DNA of 64,000 bases from Bacteroidaceae bacterium (GTDB taxonomy: Bacteria > Bacteroidota > Bacteroidia > Bacteroidales > Bacteroidaceae). Under the pieces are notes generated by a model. That model searched no databases. It was given only the letters and a program-made list of their open reading frames with translations, and was not told the DNA's origin. Of this stretch, positions 7,810 to 17,121 are shown one piece after another. The translations under genes and the position numbers were made by a program. Positions within the stretch are counted from its first letter, which is position 1. Every line of letters begins with the position of its first letter. The DNA lies in contig JAFSAT010000036.1 of NCBI GenBank assembly GCA_017442185.1, positions 38,096-102,095 of the forward strand, in the 5' to 3' direction.

Positions 7810-10632
7810 TCAGCGCTCAAGTTCTCTCGCAATATAGGGTGCTGTATATCCTTCGCCATTGGCTGCCACCTCTTCGGGGGTGCCTGTTGCAACCACCTGC
7901 CCACCGTCGCGCCCACCCTCGGGGCCTAAGTCTATTATATAATCGGCCATTTTTATTACATCAAGATTATGCTCGATTATTATCACGGTGTTACCCTTGT
8001 CGACAAGACGATTCACAACCTCCATCAGCACCCTTATATCCTCGAAGTGCAATCCTGTTGTAGGCTCATCCAACAAGTAGAGTGTTTTTCCCGTATCGCG
8101 TTTAGATAATTCGGTTGCAAGTTTGACACGTTGGCTCTCGCCGCCGGAGAGTGTTGTTGATGGTTGTCCCAACTTTATATATCCCAAACCCACATCCTGC
8201 AAGACTTTTATTTTGTTGAGAATGGTGGGTACATTTTCAAAAAAGTCCACAGCCATGTTAATGGTCATGTCAAGCACGTCGGCAATGGATTTTCCTTTGT
8301 ATCTAACTTCAAGTGTCTCGCGATTATAGCGTTTTCCTCGACACACCTCGCAGGGGACCATCACGTCGGGTAGAAAGTTCATTTCCAAAGTCTTATATCC
8401 ATTTCCACTGCAAGCATCGCATCGTCCGCCCGACACATTGAAAGAGAAACGTCCGGGTTTATATCCGCGTATCTTAGCCTCGGGAAGGTCCACGAATAAG
8501 TTTCTGATGTCAGCGAATACCCCTGTATATGTTGCAGGGTTGGAACGTGGTGTGCGCCCCAGCGGCGATTGGTCTACATCCACAATTTTGTCGATATACT
8601 CTATGCCCTCGATACGCTCATAAGGCAGCGGCTCGCGAAGTGCCCGATAGAAGTGCTTGGCAAGAATGGGCTGCAACGTATCGTTTATAAGCGACGATTT
8701 TCCACCTCCCGATACACCGGTGACACAAATGAGCCTGCCTAACGGAAATTCAACGTTTATGTTTTTGAGGTTATTTCCGCGTGCACCGTATATTTTTATG
8801 CTTTTGCCGTTACCCTCTCTGCGCACCGGGGGTACGTTAATCATTTCTATATTTTTAAGATAATTTGCTGTCAGCGTATTACTCTGCAACATCTGTCGGG
8901 GGGTGCCTGCAAACACCACATTTCCGCCTCGGCGACCGGCTTTCGGGCCAAGGTCAATCACATAATCGGCCGCAACCATTATATCACGGTCGTGCTCCAC
9001 CACAATCACAGTGTTCCCACTGTCGCGCAGTGCTTTCAGAGAATTTATCAGTCGGTCGTTGTCGCGCGAATGAAGGCCTATGCTCGGCTCGTCGAGTATA
9101 TAAAAGACATTAACCAATCGAGAACCCACCTGCGTTGCCAGACGTATGCGCTGCCCTTCGCCTCCTGACAGTGAGGCTGACGAGCGCCCGAGGGAGAGGT
9201 AGCCCAATCCCACATCCAAAAGGAAACTGAGACGCGACATTATCTCTTTGACAATTTCACTGGCTATGGCTCTTTGTTTATCGTTAAGATTCTCCTCGAC
9301 CTTTGACAACCATGAGTAGAGTTCGTGTATATCCATGCAGGCAAGTTCGTGTATGTTTTTGCCGTTGATGCGAAAATGCAGAGCCTCTTTATTGAGACGT
9401 GCACCTCCACATTCGGGGCATGTCTGCATCACCGAGAATTGCTCGGCCCATCGCAGTTCCTTGGCCGAGACACCTGCATCTTTCTGCATCTGGATATATT
9501 TGACAAGACCGTCGTAATTGGTAATGCTGTCATAGTAAGTATCCGAAGTGTTACCCATGCGCAAAGGCAAAGGGGAGCCATACAGAATCTCGTCAATAGC
9601 CTCATCGGGAAGTTCCACCACCGGAGTGTCGAGATTAGCATCGTAGCGTGCGAGCACAGCTTCAATCTGTCTGAAGATTGAGGTATTGCGATACTTTCCC
9701 AAAGGTGCAAGTGCCCCATCGCGCACAGAGAGTGCTCTGTCGGGAATTACTTTATCGACGTCTACCATGCTCACCATCCCCAAGCCTTTGCACTTGGGGC
9801 AGGCTCCCTGCGGAGAATTGAACGAAAAATTATGCGGATCGGGTTCTTTATACGACAATCCCGTTACGGGACACATCAGATGCTTGCTGTAATGTCGCAC
9901 CTCGCCCGAAGGCATTTCCATAATCATCACAAGCCCATCGCCCTGGTTCATGGCTGTGGATAGGCTCTGCTTAAGGCGTAGAGCATCCTTGGCATCTACC
10001 TCCATTTTGTCTATCACCACCTCTATATGGTGATTTTTATAGCGTTCGAGCTTCATGCCGTGTATCATTTCGCACATTTCGCCGTCGATGCGCACATTAA
10101 GATAGCCCTTACGCATCATCTGCTCGAAAAGCTCTTTATAGTGTCCTTTACGACCGCGCACAAGAGGGGCAAGCATATATATGCGCTTTCCTGCATAGTC
10201 GTTGAGTATAAGATCGAGAACTTGCTCTTGAGTATATTTTACCATCTTCTCTCCCGAGAGGTAGGAGTAGGCATCGGCCACTCGCGAGAATAGCAAACGC
10301 ATATAATCGTAGACCTCGGTGGTGGTGCCCACTGTGGAGCGCGGATTCTTGTTTGTAGTCTTTTGTTCTATGGATATTACCGGGCCTAACCCTGTAATTT
10401 TGTCGACGTCGGGACGCTCCATGCCTCCGAGAAAATTTCGCGCGTAGGTGGAGAATGTCTCAAGGTAGCGGCGCTGCCCCTCGGCAAATATTGTATCGAA
10501 AGCCAACGACGACTTTCCGCTGCCGCTGAGCCCGGTTACCACCGTCAGAGAATTGTGCGGTATCTTTACGTCGATATTTTTCAGATTATGCACCTTGGCA
10601 CCATACACCTCTATATTTTCAGTCTGCTTCAT
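7810..10632 (-). CDS. uvrA: Excinuclease ABC subunit A
   Basis: UvrA is the damage-sensing ATPase of nucleotide excision repair and loads UvrB at lesions. The 940-residue protein has the full double-ABC layout: a first Walker [10 protein letters not shown] near residue 35, a first signature LSGGEGQR, a second Walker [10 protein letters not shown] and a second signature LSGGESQR. Zinc-finger cysteine pairs are visible in [26 protein letters not shown] and CEVCRGKRY. Its start overlaps the stop of the CHU_C protein gene by four bases (ATGA), so it is expressed from that gene's transcript. No UvrB or UvrC gene lies nearby, which is normal. Confidence 0.97.
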   Translation of the reverse strand: MKQTENIEVYGAKVHNLKNIDVKIPHNSLTVVTGLSGSGKSSLAFDTIFAEGQRRYLETFSTYARNFLGGMERPDVDKITGLGPVISIEQKTTNKNPRSTVGTTTEVYDYMRLLFSRVADAYSYLSGEKMVKYTQEQVLDLILNDYAGKRIYMLAPLVRGRKGHYKELFEQMMRKGYLNVRIDGEMCEMIHGMKLERYKNHHIEVVIDKMEVDAKDALRLKQSLSTAMNQGDGLVMIMEMPSGEVRHYSKHLMCPVTGLSYKEPDPHNFSFNSPQGACPKCKGLGMVSMVDVDKVIPDRALSVRDGALAPLGKYRNTSIFRQIEAVLARYDANLDTPVVELPDEAIDEILYGSPLPLRMGNTSDTYYDSITNYDGLVKYIQMQKDAGVSAKELRWAEQFSVMQTCPECGGARLNKEALHFRINGKNIHELACMDIHELYSWLSKVEENLNDKQRAIASEIVKEIMSRLSFLLDVGLGYLSLGRSSASLSGGEGQRIRLATQVGSRLVNVFYILDEPSIGLHSRDNDRLINSLKALRDSGNTVIVVEHDRDIMVAADYVIDLGPKAGRRGGNVVFAGTPRQMLQSNTLTANYLKNIEMINVPPVRREGNGKSIKIYGARGNNLKNINVEFPLGRLICVTGVSGGGKSSLINDTLQPILAKHFYRALREPLPYERIEGIEYIDKIVDVDQSPLGRTPRSNPATYTGVFADIRNLFVDLPEAKIRGYKPGRFSFNVSGGRCDACSGNGYKTLEMNFLPDVMVPCEVCRGKRYNRETLEVRYKGKSIADVLDMTINMAVDFFENVPTILNKIKVLQDVGLGYIKLGQPSTTLSGGESQRVKLATELSKRDTGKTLYLLDEPTTGLHFEDIRVLMEVVNRLVDKGNTVIIIEHNLDVIKMADYIIDLGPEGGRDGGQVVATGTPEEVAANGEGYTAPYIARELER

Positions 10633-11354
10633 TGTGTCACCTCCTCTGTAAATCCTCGCAACACATTTACATCACTCTTAATATCATAGACAATGCCATC
10701 GGCACCGCGGGCACTCACAACCACAAAATATACTCCGTCTTTCACAGGATTTCCTTTGTAGGTTCCGTCCCATCCGCACTCTTCACACTCCATTTCGTCG
10801 ATTCCCCAACTGTATAGTTGCTGCCCCCAGCGATTATATATGGCAGCATTGAAAGAGACTATTGACTTCACATCGTAGACATTGAAATAGTCGTTTATGC
10901 CGTCGCCATTGGGCGAAAAGGCATTGGGCACCTTAAGCGACGATTCGCTTATACTTATGACAAAAGGCTCATACTCATATTCGAGTACAAGATTTTCGTT
11001 AACCCGGTGAGTATATGTCACATTCAGCTTCACACTGAAAAGACCGGCCTCGCGAAATTCATAATCCACATCGGCATCGTATCGTGTGAGGAAAGGTTCG
11101 GGCTCATCATCATGAATAAAAGTCCACGTACAGACAAGGGAATATCCCTCAATCTCCACTGCTCCGGCCTTGAATTGCACATTCAAAGGCGCCTCACCCT
11201 CGTAGTTACCCCCCTCGCCAAGTTCCTCCTGCTCCATATTTTTGTCGGTGACTACTGCCACAGGCACAGGAGGTTCAATATCACTCTGCGCCACAACACA
11301 ATCTGGCACAAGGATACAGCACATCACTACTATAAAACCTATTATCTTTTTCAT
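10629..11354 (-). CDS. CHU_C (gliding-motility-type C-terminal domain) secreted protein
   Basis: The 241-residue protein has a signal peptide (cleavage near VVAQ, residues 20-23), a PKD-like beta domain (about 45-135) and a C-terminal CHU_C domain beginning [17 protein letters not shown] at residue 141, with the typical [12 protein letters not shown]. In Bacteroidetes this domain is a type-B sorting signal for the type IX secretion system, which suggests export to the cell surface. No enzyme domain is visible. The gene is coupled to uvrA by an ATGA overlap, an odd pairing of a surface protein with DNA repair. It may be a conserved Bacteroidales arrangement, but this was not checked. Confidence 0.85.
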   Translation of the reverse strand: MKKIIGFIVVMCCILVPDCVVAQSDIEPPVPVAVVTDKNMEQEELGEGGNYEGEAPLNVQFKAGAVEIEGYSLVCTWTFIHDDEPEPFLTRYDADVDYEFREAGLFSVKLNVTYTHRVNENLVLEYEYEPFVISISESSLKVPNAFSPNGDGINDYFNVYDVKSIVSFNAAIYNRWGQQLYSWGIDEMECEECGWDGTYKGNPVKDGVYFVVVSARGADGIVYDIKSDVNVLRGFTEEVTQ

Positions 11355-11399
11355 AATATTCTCTTTAAAAAAAACGCATATTGCAATAAAAATTCATTG

Positions 11400-11407
11400 C
11401 AAATATA
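11400..11407 (-). promoter_or_regulatory. Candidate -7 element for the CHU_C-uvrA operon
   Basis: Read on the minus strand this is TATATTTG, matching TAnnTTTG, 46 bases before the CHU_C gene start. No convincing -33 TTTG was found. Confidence 0.4.
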
Positions 11408-11501
11408 ATGTAAACTAATGAATAAATCTCCATTCCTGCCACATATACAACATAAGCAAGATAAAAAACATTTTTTAAGCATCCGTTTCGACGTTTTTCA
11501 T

Positions 11502-11509
11502 TACATTTG
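11502..11509 (+). promoter_or_regulatory. Candidate -7 element for the LysM gene
   Basis: TACATTTG matches TAnnTTTG and lies 127 bases upstream of the LysM protein start, divergent from the CHU_C promoter. The leader between it and the start codon shows no obvious structure. Confidence 0.4.
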
Positions 11510-11635
11510 CAAAATGATTAACAGGGTACATATATATAAAAACACTCCGTAAGGCATTTTTACAAACAAAAAAACATAGAACCTACTCACAAAGCAATCC
11601 TAATAGAAACTTAAACAGCATCATAGTCGAGATTT

Positions 11636-13474
11636 ATGAGAAAAAACATATATATAGCAATCGTGTTACTGATGCTTCTGACAACCACAGGCATCAAAGC
11701 ACAAAACAACGATTATTTCATACACACTGTAAGCAAAGGGCAAACATTGTATTCAATATCACGCATGTACCGAACAAGCGTCAAGGAGATTATTGACCTG
11801 AATCCCGAATGCGTGAGCAACAAAATCTCGATAGGACAAAAAATAAAATTGCGTCAGCGCAACCAATTTGACACACTTGAAGAGGGGGACAATGTCTTAT
11901 ACCACACTATACAACCGGGAGAGACACTCTACCGATTGGGACAAAAATATGGTATCACCCCACAGGATATATGTGCCGCCAACCCCGGGTTGAACATATC
12001 CAATTTCCGCAGTGGAGAGGTGATAATGATTCCGACCTCGAAAAAAGTCACAGTCGCAACCACTCCCACCACCCCCAAACAGCCTGAAAAAAAGGTAAAA
12101 AGCGACACAATACCCATACGCACCACGCACAAGGTGGAGCGAGGCGAAACGGTATACAAAATAACACATCTCTATGGAATAACAGAAGAGGAGCTCAGAG
12201 CCGTCAACCCACAAATAAAAAAGAACAAACTTAAAAGAAAAACCATACTCAAGATACCCTACTCCTCGCAACAAATAGCAGAGATACATAAAAAAGAGCA
12301 GCTTGCCAAGGAAAAAGAGATAAGCAACGCCGAGATATTCAAAAGTATAGAGAAACTGAAAGACTCCATACAAACATACGACACATTCGAAGGCATACGC
12401 GCAGCCATCATCCTCCCATTCCTTCTTGACAGCTACTCGCCAAACGAACAAGCCCGCATGGTGGAGTATTACGAAGGTTTTCTTATGGCAGTTGAACGTT
12501 TGAAACGCTTCGGTTACTCATTTGAAATACACACCTACGACTCGGGCAACGAGAATCAAAGTTTAGAACCGCTGTTGTCAAGCGGTGAACTTGATAATAT
12601 GGACATAATAATAGGAGCACTCTACCCCAAGCACAACAAACAACTTGCCGAATTTGCGCAACAAAAAGAGATACCTCTTGTAATCCCCTTTACCTCAAAA
12701 GAGGACGAGATATTCCGCAACCCGATGGTATACGTCGTAAACACCATACAATCATACTTCTACTCCGAGGTGATAGACCATTTTGGCACAGCCTTCCCCA
12801 AAGCCAACGTCATATTCATAAGCGACGGCAACGACAGCAAGAAAGAATTTGTGAGCGCACTTACCGAAAGTTTCGACAAAAAAGGGACACCTCACACAAC
12901 AGTCTCAATTGCCGACATCACCAACATCGACACAGCCGAAGTTAAGCTCAAAGGAGTGATGAAAGAAGATAAAGAGAATATCTTTATCCCCACCTCATCG
13001 GGAGAGGTTACATTGAGCACTCTGCTACCATCACTTACCCTGCTCAACAACGACACGATAGACCTGCCCGACTTTAAGCTCTTCGGTTATCCCGAGTGGC
13101 AGATATACGCCGGAAACATGCAAAATCAGATATACGAAGTCAACACATACTTCTACGCATCGTTCTTCAGCCACTACACCCTGCCCGAAGCCACCCGCTT
13201 CCAAAATGAATATATTCGTTGGTACAACCGCGCCCCACAAAATATATATCCACGCTACGGCATGCTCGGTTACGATACAGGCTACGTATTTCTGCTTGCC
13301 ATCAGCAAATTCGGTAATAATATGCCGCAAAAAATAAATCAAGTATCTTACACCCCTGTGCAAACAGGCTTTAAGTTTACACGAGTGAACAATTGGGGCG
13401 GAATGGTGAATAAAAAAATATACTTTGTTCACTACACACCCGAATATACAATAGAAAAGATTGACTTTGATTGA
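11636..13474 (+). CDS. LysM triple-repeat protein with periplasmic-binding-like domain
   Basis: Envelope protein of 612 residues with a signal peptide ending near GIKAQ, three LysM domains that bind peptidoglycan (about 28-72, 88-133 and 161-205, each with an H-x-V/I-x-x-G-x-T-L/V-Y pattern), and a domain of roughly residues 255-590 resembling the type I periplasmic-binding fold (IIGALYPKHNKQLAEF, IPLVIPFTSKEDE, NVIFISDGN). The binding fold here probably serves sensing or scaffolding and not ABC import, since no permease is nearby. It is followed directly by the PorT-like barrel gene, so the two probably act together between peptidoglycan and outer membrane. The ligand is unknown. Confidence 0.85.
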   Translation: MRKNIYIAIVLLMLLTTTGIKAQNNDYFIHTVSKGQTLYSISRMYRTSVKEIIDLNPECVSNKISIGQKIKLRQRNQFDTLEEGDNVLYHTIQPGETLYRLGQKYGITPQDICAANPGLNISNFRSGEVIMIPTSKKVTVATTPTTPKQPEKKVKSDTIPIRTTHKVERGETVYKITHLYGITEEELRAVNPQIKKNKLKRKTILKIPYSSQQIAEIHKKEQLAKEKEISNAEIFKSIEKLKDSIQTYDTFEGIRAAIILPFLLDSYSPNEQARMVEYYEGFLMAVERLKRFGYSFEIHTYDSGNENQSLEPLLSSGELDNMDIIIGALYPKHNKQLAEFAQQKEIPLVIPFTSKEDEIFRNPMVYVVNTIQSYFYSEVIDHFGTAFPKANVIFISDGNDSKKEFVSALTESFDKKGTPHTTVSIADITNIDTAEVKLKGVMKEDKENIFIPTSSGEVTLSTLLPSLTLLNNDTIDLPDFKLFGYPEWQIYAGNMQNQIYEVNTYFYASFFSHYTLPEATRFQNEYIRWYNRAPQNIYPRYGMLGYDTGYVFLLAISKFGNNMPQKINQVSYTPVQTGFKFTRVNNWGGMVNKKIYFVHYTPEYTIEKIDFD

Positions 13475-13482
13475 AAAAGAGA

Positions 13483-14172
13483 ATGAAAAGAATAATACCC
13501 GTCATATTGACGCTGTTGCTCTCGACAACCACTTATGCACAGATTGAGGAGCCGCGCAACATCCTTGAAATAGGCGTAGCCGGCGGTCTTAACATGAGCC
13601 AATTGGATGTTCAGCCAAACATACGCCAAAAATATCAAAAAGGCCTTAACGGAGGAATAAGCCTGCGCTACACCACAGAAAAATATTTCAAAATGATATG
13701 CGCCGCACAGCTCGAAGTAAACTTCTCGCAAAGAGGTTGGGAAGAGGATTTTGACGACGACACCGGCAACAGCTACAAACGCACGTTAAACTATGTAGAG
13801 ATTCCATTCTTTGCCCATTTGGCGTTTGGCAAGGAGCCGCGCGGCTTTCAATTCTTCATAAATTTAGGGCCGCAGATAGGTTTTTTCCTTAGTGAAGAGG
13901 AGGAGTATATCGGCAGATGGTCGCCCGAGCTTCGTCCGGCAGGCTCGCGCTACATATATGGCAAAAACGTAGAGAATAAATTTGAATATGGCATTGCCGG
14001 CGGATTAGGTGTCGAACTAAAGACAAAAGTGGGCAATTTCATTATCGAGGGACGATACTACTATGGATTGAGCGATATTTACGGAAATTCAAAAACCGAC
14101 GACTACGGACGCTCGGCAAATAATACCATAACCGCAAGATTGGGATATTCCATCCCACTGTTTAAAGAATAG
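13483..14172 (+). CDS. PorT-like outer-membrane beta-barrel protein
   Basis: Predicted 229-residue outer-membrane barrel of the PorT type (outer membrane beta-barrel domain family). The ATG at 13483 gives a good signal peptide (MKRIIPVILTLLLSTTTYAQ); a TTG at 13471 overlapping the previous stop would only add four residues. Barrel-like features are the EIGVAGGLNMSQLD opening, the LNYVEIPFFAHL segment and the FFINLGPQIGFFLS segment, all typical of this family. In Porphyromonas PorT takes part in the type IX secretion system, but many paralogues have other roles, so the function is an inference. It is in one operon with the LysM protein. Confidence 0.75.
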   Translation: MKRIIPVILTLLLSTTTYAQIEEPRNILEIGVAGGLNMSQLDVQPNIRQKYQKGLNGGISLRYTTEKYFKMICAAQLEVNFSQRGWEEDFDDDTGNSYKRTLNYVEIPFFAHLAFGKEPRGFQFFINLGPQIGFFLSEEEEYIGRWSPELRPAGSRYIYGKNVENKFEYGIAGGLGVELKTKVGNFIIEGRYYYGLSDIYGNSKTDDYGRSANNTITARLGYSIPLFKE

Positions 14173-14275
14173 AGATTTAAAGTATTAATTTACTTACGAC
14201 CGACTTCATAAGCGAACATTCTATTCTTTCTCATAAAAAGCACCTGAGAGAAACAATTCCAACAACGGAACAAAT

Positions 14276-14321
14276 AAAAAATATGATGGCACATCAATCA
14301 TAATCTGCCATCATATTTTTT
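14276..14321. terminator. Bidirectional terminator between the PorT-like gene and pyrH
   Basis: A perfect 16-bp stem (14276-14291 with 14306-14321) encloses a 14-base loop. It has A-runs on one side and T-runs on the other and lies between convergent genes, so it can serve both strands. Confidence 0.8.
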
Positions 14322-14340
14322 ATTTATATTAGAAGAGATA

Positions 14341-15051
14341 TCAAGGATGCACAAATGTTCCAATCTCCTCGCCCTGCATCACACGCTTAAGGTTGCCCAC
14401 CACATCCATGTTAAACACATATATCGGCAGGTTATTTTCGCGACACATTGCAGTGGCAGTAATATCCATAACCTTAAGTCCTCTACTGATAACCTCGTCG
14501 TATGATATATCGTTGAATTTTGTGGCAGCAGGGTCTTTCTCGGGGTCGGCAGTGTAGATGCCGTCGACACGTGTACCTTTGAGCATCACATCGGCTTCAA
14601 TCTCTATGCCGCGGAGCGATGAGCCTGTATCGGTGGTAAAATATGGACTGCCTGTTCCGGCTGCCATTATCACCACACGCCCCTCTTTCATTGCGTCGAT
14701 GGCTTTCCATTTTGTGTAAAATTCACCTACGGGCTCCATTCTTATGGCGGTGAGCACCTTTGTGGGGACACCGACAGCCTCAAGTGCAGAACTTAACGCA
14801 AGGCTGTTTATCACCGTTGCCATCATGCCCATTTGGTCGCCCTTGACGCGATCGAAGCCCTTGCCTGCTCCCGAGAGTCCGCGGAATATGTTTCCACCAC
14901 CAATCACAATGCCAATCTCCACTCCCATTGCAGCAACCTCTTTTATCTGTGCTGCATATTCATTTAGACGCTTAACGTCTATTCCGTACTTTTGTTCTCC
15001 CATCAGGCTCTCGCCACTCAACTTAAGAAGAATGCGTTTGAATTTTGCCAT
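14341..15051 (-). CDS. pyrH: UMP kinase
   Basis: PyrH phosphorylates UMP to UDP in pyrimidine nucleotide synthesis. From the ATG at 15051 the protein is 236 residues (MAKFKRILLKLSGESLMG), the usual length. The upstream in-frame ATG at 15090 lies inside the candidate -7 box and is rejected. Amino-acid-kinase motifs are KLSGESLMG, IGIVIGGGNIFRG and the VRMEP-like AIRMEPVGEF region. It is transcribed alone, divergent from a small membrane-protein gene. Ribosome recycling factor often follows pyrH in other bacteria but does not do so here. Confidence 0.95.
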   Translation of the reverse strand: MAKFKRILLKLSGESLMGEQKYGIDVKRLNEYAAQIKEVAAMGVEIGIVIGGGNIFRGLSGAGKGFDRVKGDQMGMMATVINSLALSSALEAVGVPTKVLTAIRMEPVGEFYTKWKAIDAMKEGRVVIMAAGTGSPYFTTDTGSSLRGIEIEADVMLKGTRVDGIYTADPEKDPAATKFNDISYDEVISRGLKVMDITATAMCRENNLPIYVFNMDVVGNLKRVMQGEEIGTFVHP

Positions 15052-15087
15052 AATATAAAACTTTTGATAATTCAATGTTAACAGGAA

Positions 15088-15095
15088 CAAATTTA
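15088..15095 (-). promoter_or_regulatory. Candidate -7 element for pyrH
   Basis: Minus-strand TAAATTTG fits TAnnTTTG, 37 bases before the chosen pyrH start. It supports the start at 15051 over the longer frame from 15090. Confidence 0.4.
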
Positions 15096-15136
15096 TGAAT
15101 TATTTCATTAAAACCACAATAAAGGTTAAATTATTC

Positions 15137-15144
15137 TATCTTTG
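15137..15144 (+). promoter_or_regulatory. Candidate -7 element for the small membrane protein gene
   Basis: TATCTTTG is the commonest form of the Bacteroidetes -7 box. It lies 100 bases before the start at 15244 and points away from pyrH. Confidence 0.45.
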
Positions 15145-15243
15145 CTTTCAATTATAGCCGGTTTTTGGAGGATAGATAAAAAAGATTTAACTTCGCAGAA
15201 AGATTTTATAAGTTAAAAAACAAACAAAAAGCCTTTTCAGAAA

Positions 15244-15480
15244 ATGAGATTCCTAAAAAACCCCAATATAACGGTTGCGCTGCTGTTCATATACTCAACT
15301 TGCATGTATATATACTTTTTTCCTCGTAACAACGAGATGAGCAACACCGAGAAATGGATAATAATAGCTGTGTCGTATGCTATTCTTGTGGCGCTTTGGT
15401 TTCTGATGCGTCGTCGTAACCGTCTGCGTCGCGAGCGTGAGGAGGATATGAGAAGCAACAAGACGAGCGACAGACAATAA
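15244..15480 (+). CDS. Small two-span membrane protein (78 aa)
   Basis: Unrecognised 78-residue protein. It has two hydrophobic segments, about residues 9-26 (ITVALLFIYSTCMYIYFF) and 38-55 (WIIIAVSYAILVALWFLM). These are followed by a strongly basic tail with RRRNRLRREREED, which should lie in the cytoplasm and put the short loop NNEMSNTEKW outside. A good -7 box lies upstream and a large palindrome downstream, so it looks like a real single-gene transcript. Some Bacteroidales genomes carry similar small proteins next to pyrH, but I cannot name a family or function. Confidence 0.7.
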   Translation: MRFLKNPNITVALLFIYSTCMYIYFFPRNNEMSNTEKWIIIAVSYAILVALWFLMRRRNRLRREREEDMRSNKTSDRQ

Positions 15481-15840
15481 TTTTTTTCAGATTTTCAGAT
15501 ACTTTTATATTCTTGCGTTGCTTTTCCGGCGTTTTTCAGATATATTTTCTCCAATATAGTAAGAGGCTGTTTTATTTTTTCAAATATAATGTTTACATCA
15601 TGAGCGATTTTCACATGCTTATTTATGCTCATTTTCGCAGTTTTACAGCCTGCCGTGCGTTCATATAAAAAATGAAAAAACATTATAAAAAAGAGCCATA
15701 GAATATCAATGAGATAAATCTAAACTTCTTTTTAGAGATTGGCAGAAAAATTTTTCTGCCAATCTCTAAAAAATATCTTAATACCGACATTCAACCAATC
15801 ACAAAAACAGGTCACTCGGCACATTGCTACATGTTCACTC
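15481..15840. other. Non-coding gap with repeat-like sequence and a palindrome
   Basis: This 360-base gap lies between two convergent genes. An inverted pair AGGCTGT (15564-15570) and ACAGCCT (15645-15651) frames about 70 bases that contain several ATGCT/GAGC-type short repeats. The perfect palindrome at 15729-15772 follows. A 62-codon minus-strand frame crosses it but has no protein-like features. Confidence 0.5.
15729..15772. terminator. 44-base perfect palindrome, probable bidirectional terminator
   Basis: Two 22-base arms (15729-15750 and 15751-15772) are exactly complementary with no spacer. The outer ends are T/A runs and the core is GC-richer (GAGATTGGCAG). It lies between convergent genes, 69 bases beyond the stop of rarA, which fits a terminator for both strands. 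Confidence 0.7.
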
Positions 15841-17121
15841 CTATTTTGAGAATGGCTTGTCGTTGCCCCAGCATTGGTGCATCCACGATTTTATCTTAGC
15901 CTCGGCAGCATTGTCCTGCGGCATCCAGAAACTGAAATTCTCACCTGCATCGGGTAGGAACTGCTGTTTCACAAAATGCCCCGGGAAGTCATGAGCATAT
16001 TTATAGCCATCTGAATAGCCAAGCTCTTTCATCAGTTTTGTAGGAGCATTCCTAAGATGCAACGGGACCGGCAGATTTCCTGTATTTTGCACCGTTGCAA
16101 TAGCGTTGTTTATTCCCATGTACGCCGAATTGCTCTTGGGCGAGGTTGCAAGATATACCGTAGCCTGAGCAAGCGGAATACGCCCCTCGGGCCAACCGAT
16201 TTTCATTACTGCATCGAAAGCAGCATTGGCAAGCAGAAGAGCATTAGGATTTGCAAGCCCTACATCCTCGGATGCAGATATTATCAGACGGCGGGCAATG
16301 AAAGCAGGGTCTTCGCCCCCCTCAATCATACGTGCGAGCCAATAGAGTGCTGCATCGGGGTCGCTTCCGCGTATAGATTTTATAAAGGCCGATATTATGT
16401 CGTAGTGCATCTCACCGTCTTTGTCATAAGCCAACGGGTTCTGTTGCAGACGCTCCACAACCTTGGCGTCTGTTACAACAACGGGAGTATCGACCTCTGC
16501 TTCTACAACAAGTTCAAGAATATTAAGTAATTTGCGAGCGTCTCCACCGCTGTATCGCAACATTGCATCCGTTTCCCTAAGCTCAATCTGTCGCTTTTTC
16601 AGTTCACTGTCTGCCTCAATCGCATTATGCAACAGTTGAAGAAGGTCGTCCTTTTCCAAGGATTTAAGAACATACAATTGGCAGCGCGATAACAACGGGC
16701 GTATCACCTCAAACGAAGGATTTTCGGTAGTGGCTCCTATCAGCGTCACCACCCCTTTTTCAACCGCACTTAAGAGAGAGTCTTGCTGTGATTTATTGAA
16801 TCGGTGAATCTCATCTATAAACAGTATGGCTCCGCCATTTGAGAATAGTGGAGAGGACTTGGCTTTCTCGATAACCTCACGAACCTCTTTGACGCCCGAG
16901 GATACCGCGTTGAGGGTGTAAAAGGGACGATTGAGTTTGTTTGCGATAATACCTGCAATGGTTGTTTTTCCGGTACCGGGAGGGCCCCACAGTATAAACG
17001 ACAAAAGTCGGCCCGAATCCACCATACGGCGAAGGACTGCTCCTTCGCCGACAAGGTGTTTCTGACCAACAAAACCGTCAAAATCTCGCGGTCTTAATCG
17101 TTCTGCAAGCGGCCGTGCCAT
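15841..17121 (-). CDS. rarA: Replication-associated recombination protein A (RarA/MgsA AAA ATPase)
   Basis: Cytoplasmic AAA+ ATPase related to clamp loaders and RuvB, acting at stalled replication forks. The 426-residue length is typical. It opens [20 protein letters not shown], with Walker A GPPGTGKTT near residues 45-53, Walker B LFIDEIHRF and sensor ATTENPSFEV. The C-terminal MgsA region includes GSDPDAALYWLARM and FIARRLIISASEDVGLANP. Its start shares one base with the fhs stop (TGATG), so it is translated from the fhs transcript. Identification is firm. Confidence 0.96.
   Translation of the reverse strand: MARPLAERLRPRDFDGFVGQKHLVGEGAVLRRMVDSGRLLSFILWGPPGTGKTTIAGIIANKLNRPFYTLNAVSSGVKEVREVIEKAKSSPLFSNGGAILFIDEIHRFNKSQQDSLLSAVEKGVVTLIGATTENPSFEVIRPLLSRCQLYVLKSLEKDDLLQLLHNAIEADSELKKRQIELRETDAMLRYSGGDARKLLNILELVVEAEVDTPVVVTDAKVVERLQQNPLAYDKDGEMHYDIISAFIKSIRGSDPDAALYWLARMIEGGEDPAFIARRLIISASEDVGLANPNALLLANAAFDAVMKIGWPEGRIPLAQATVYLATSPKSNSAYMGINNAIATVQNTGNLPVPLHLRNAPTKLMKELGYSDGYKYAHDFPGHFVKQQFLPDAGENFSFWMPQDNAAEAKIKSWMHQCWGNDKPFSK

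Noticed and set aside
15052..15090. Longer start for pyrH
   Set aside because: The extra 13 residues overlap the -7 box; MAKFKRILLKLSGE is the conserved UMP kinase N-terminus.
15495..15683. A 62-codon minus-strand frame in the gap before rarA
   Set aside because: It covers repeat-like DNA, has no upstream promoter and no recognisable protein features.
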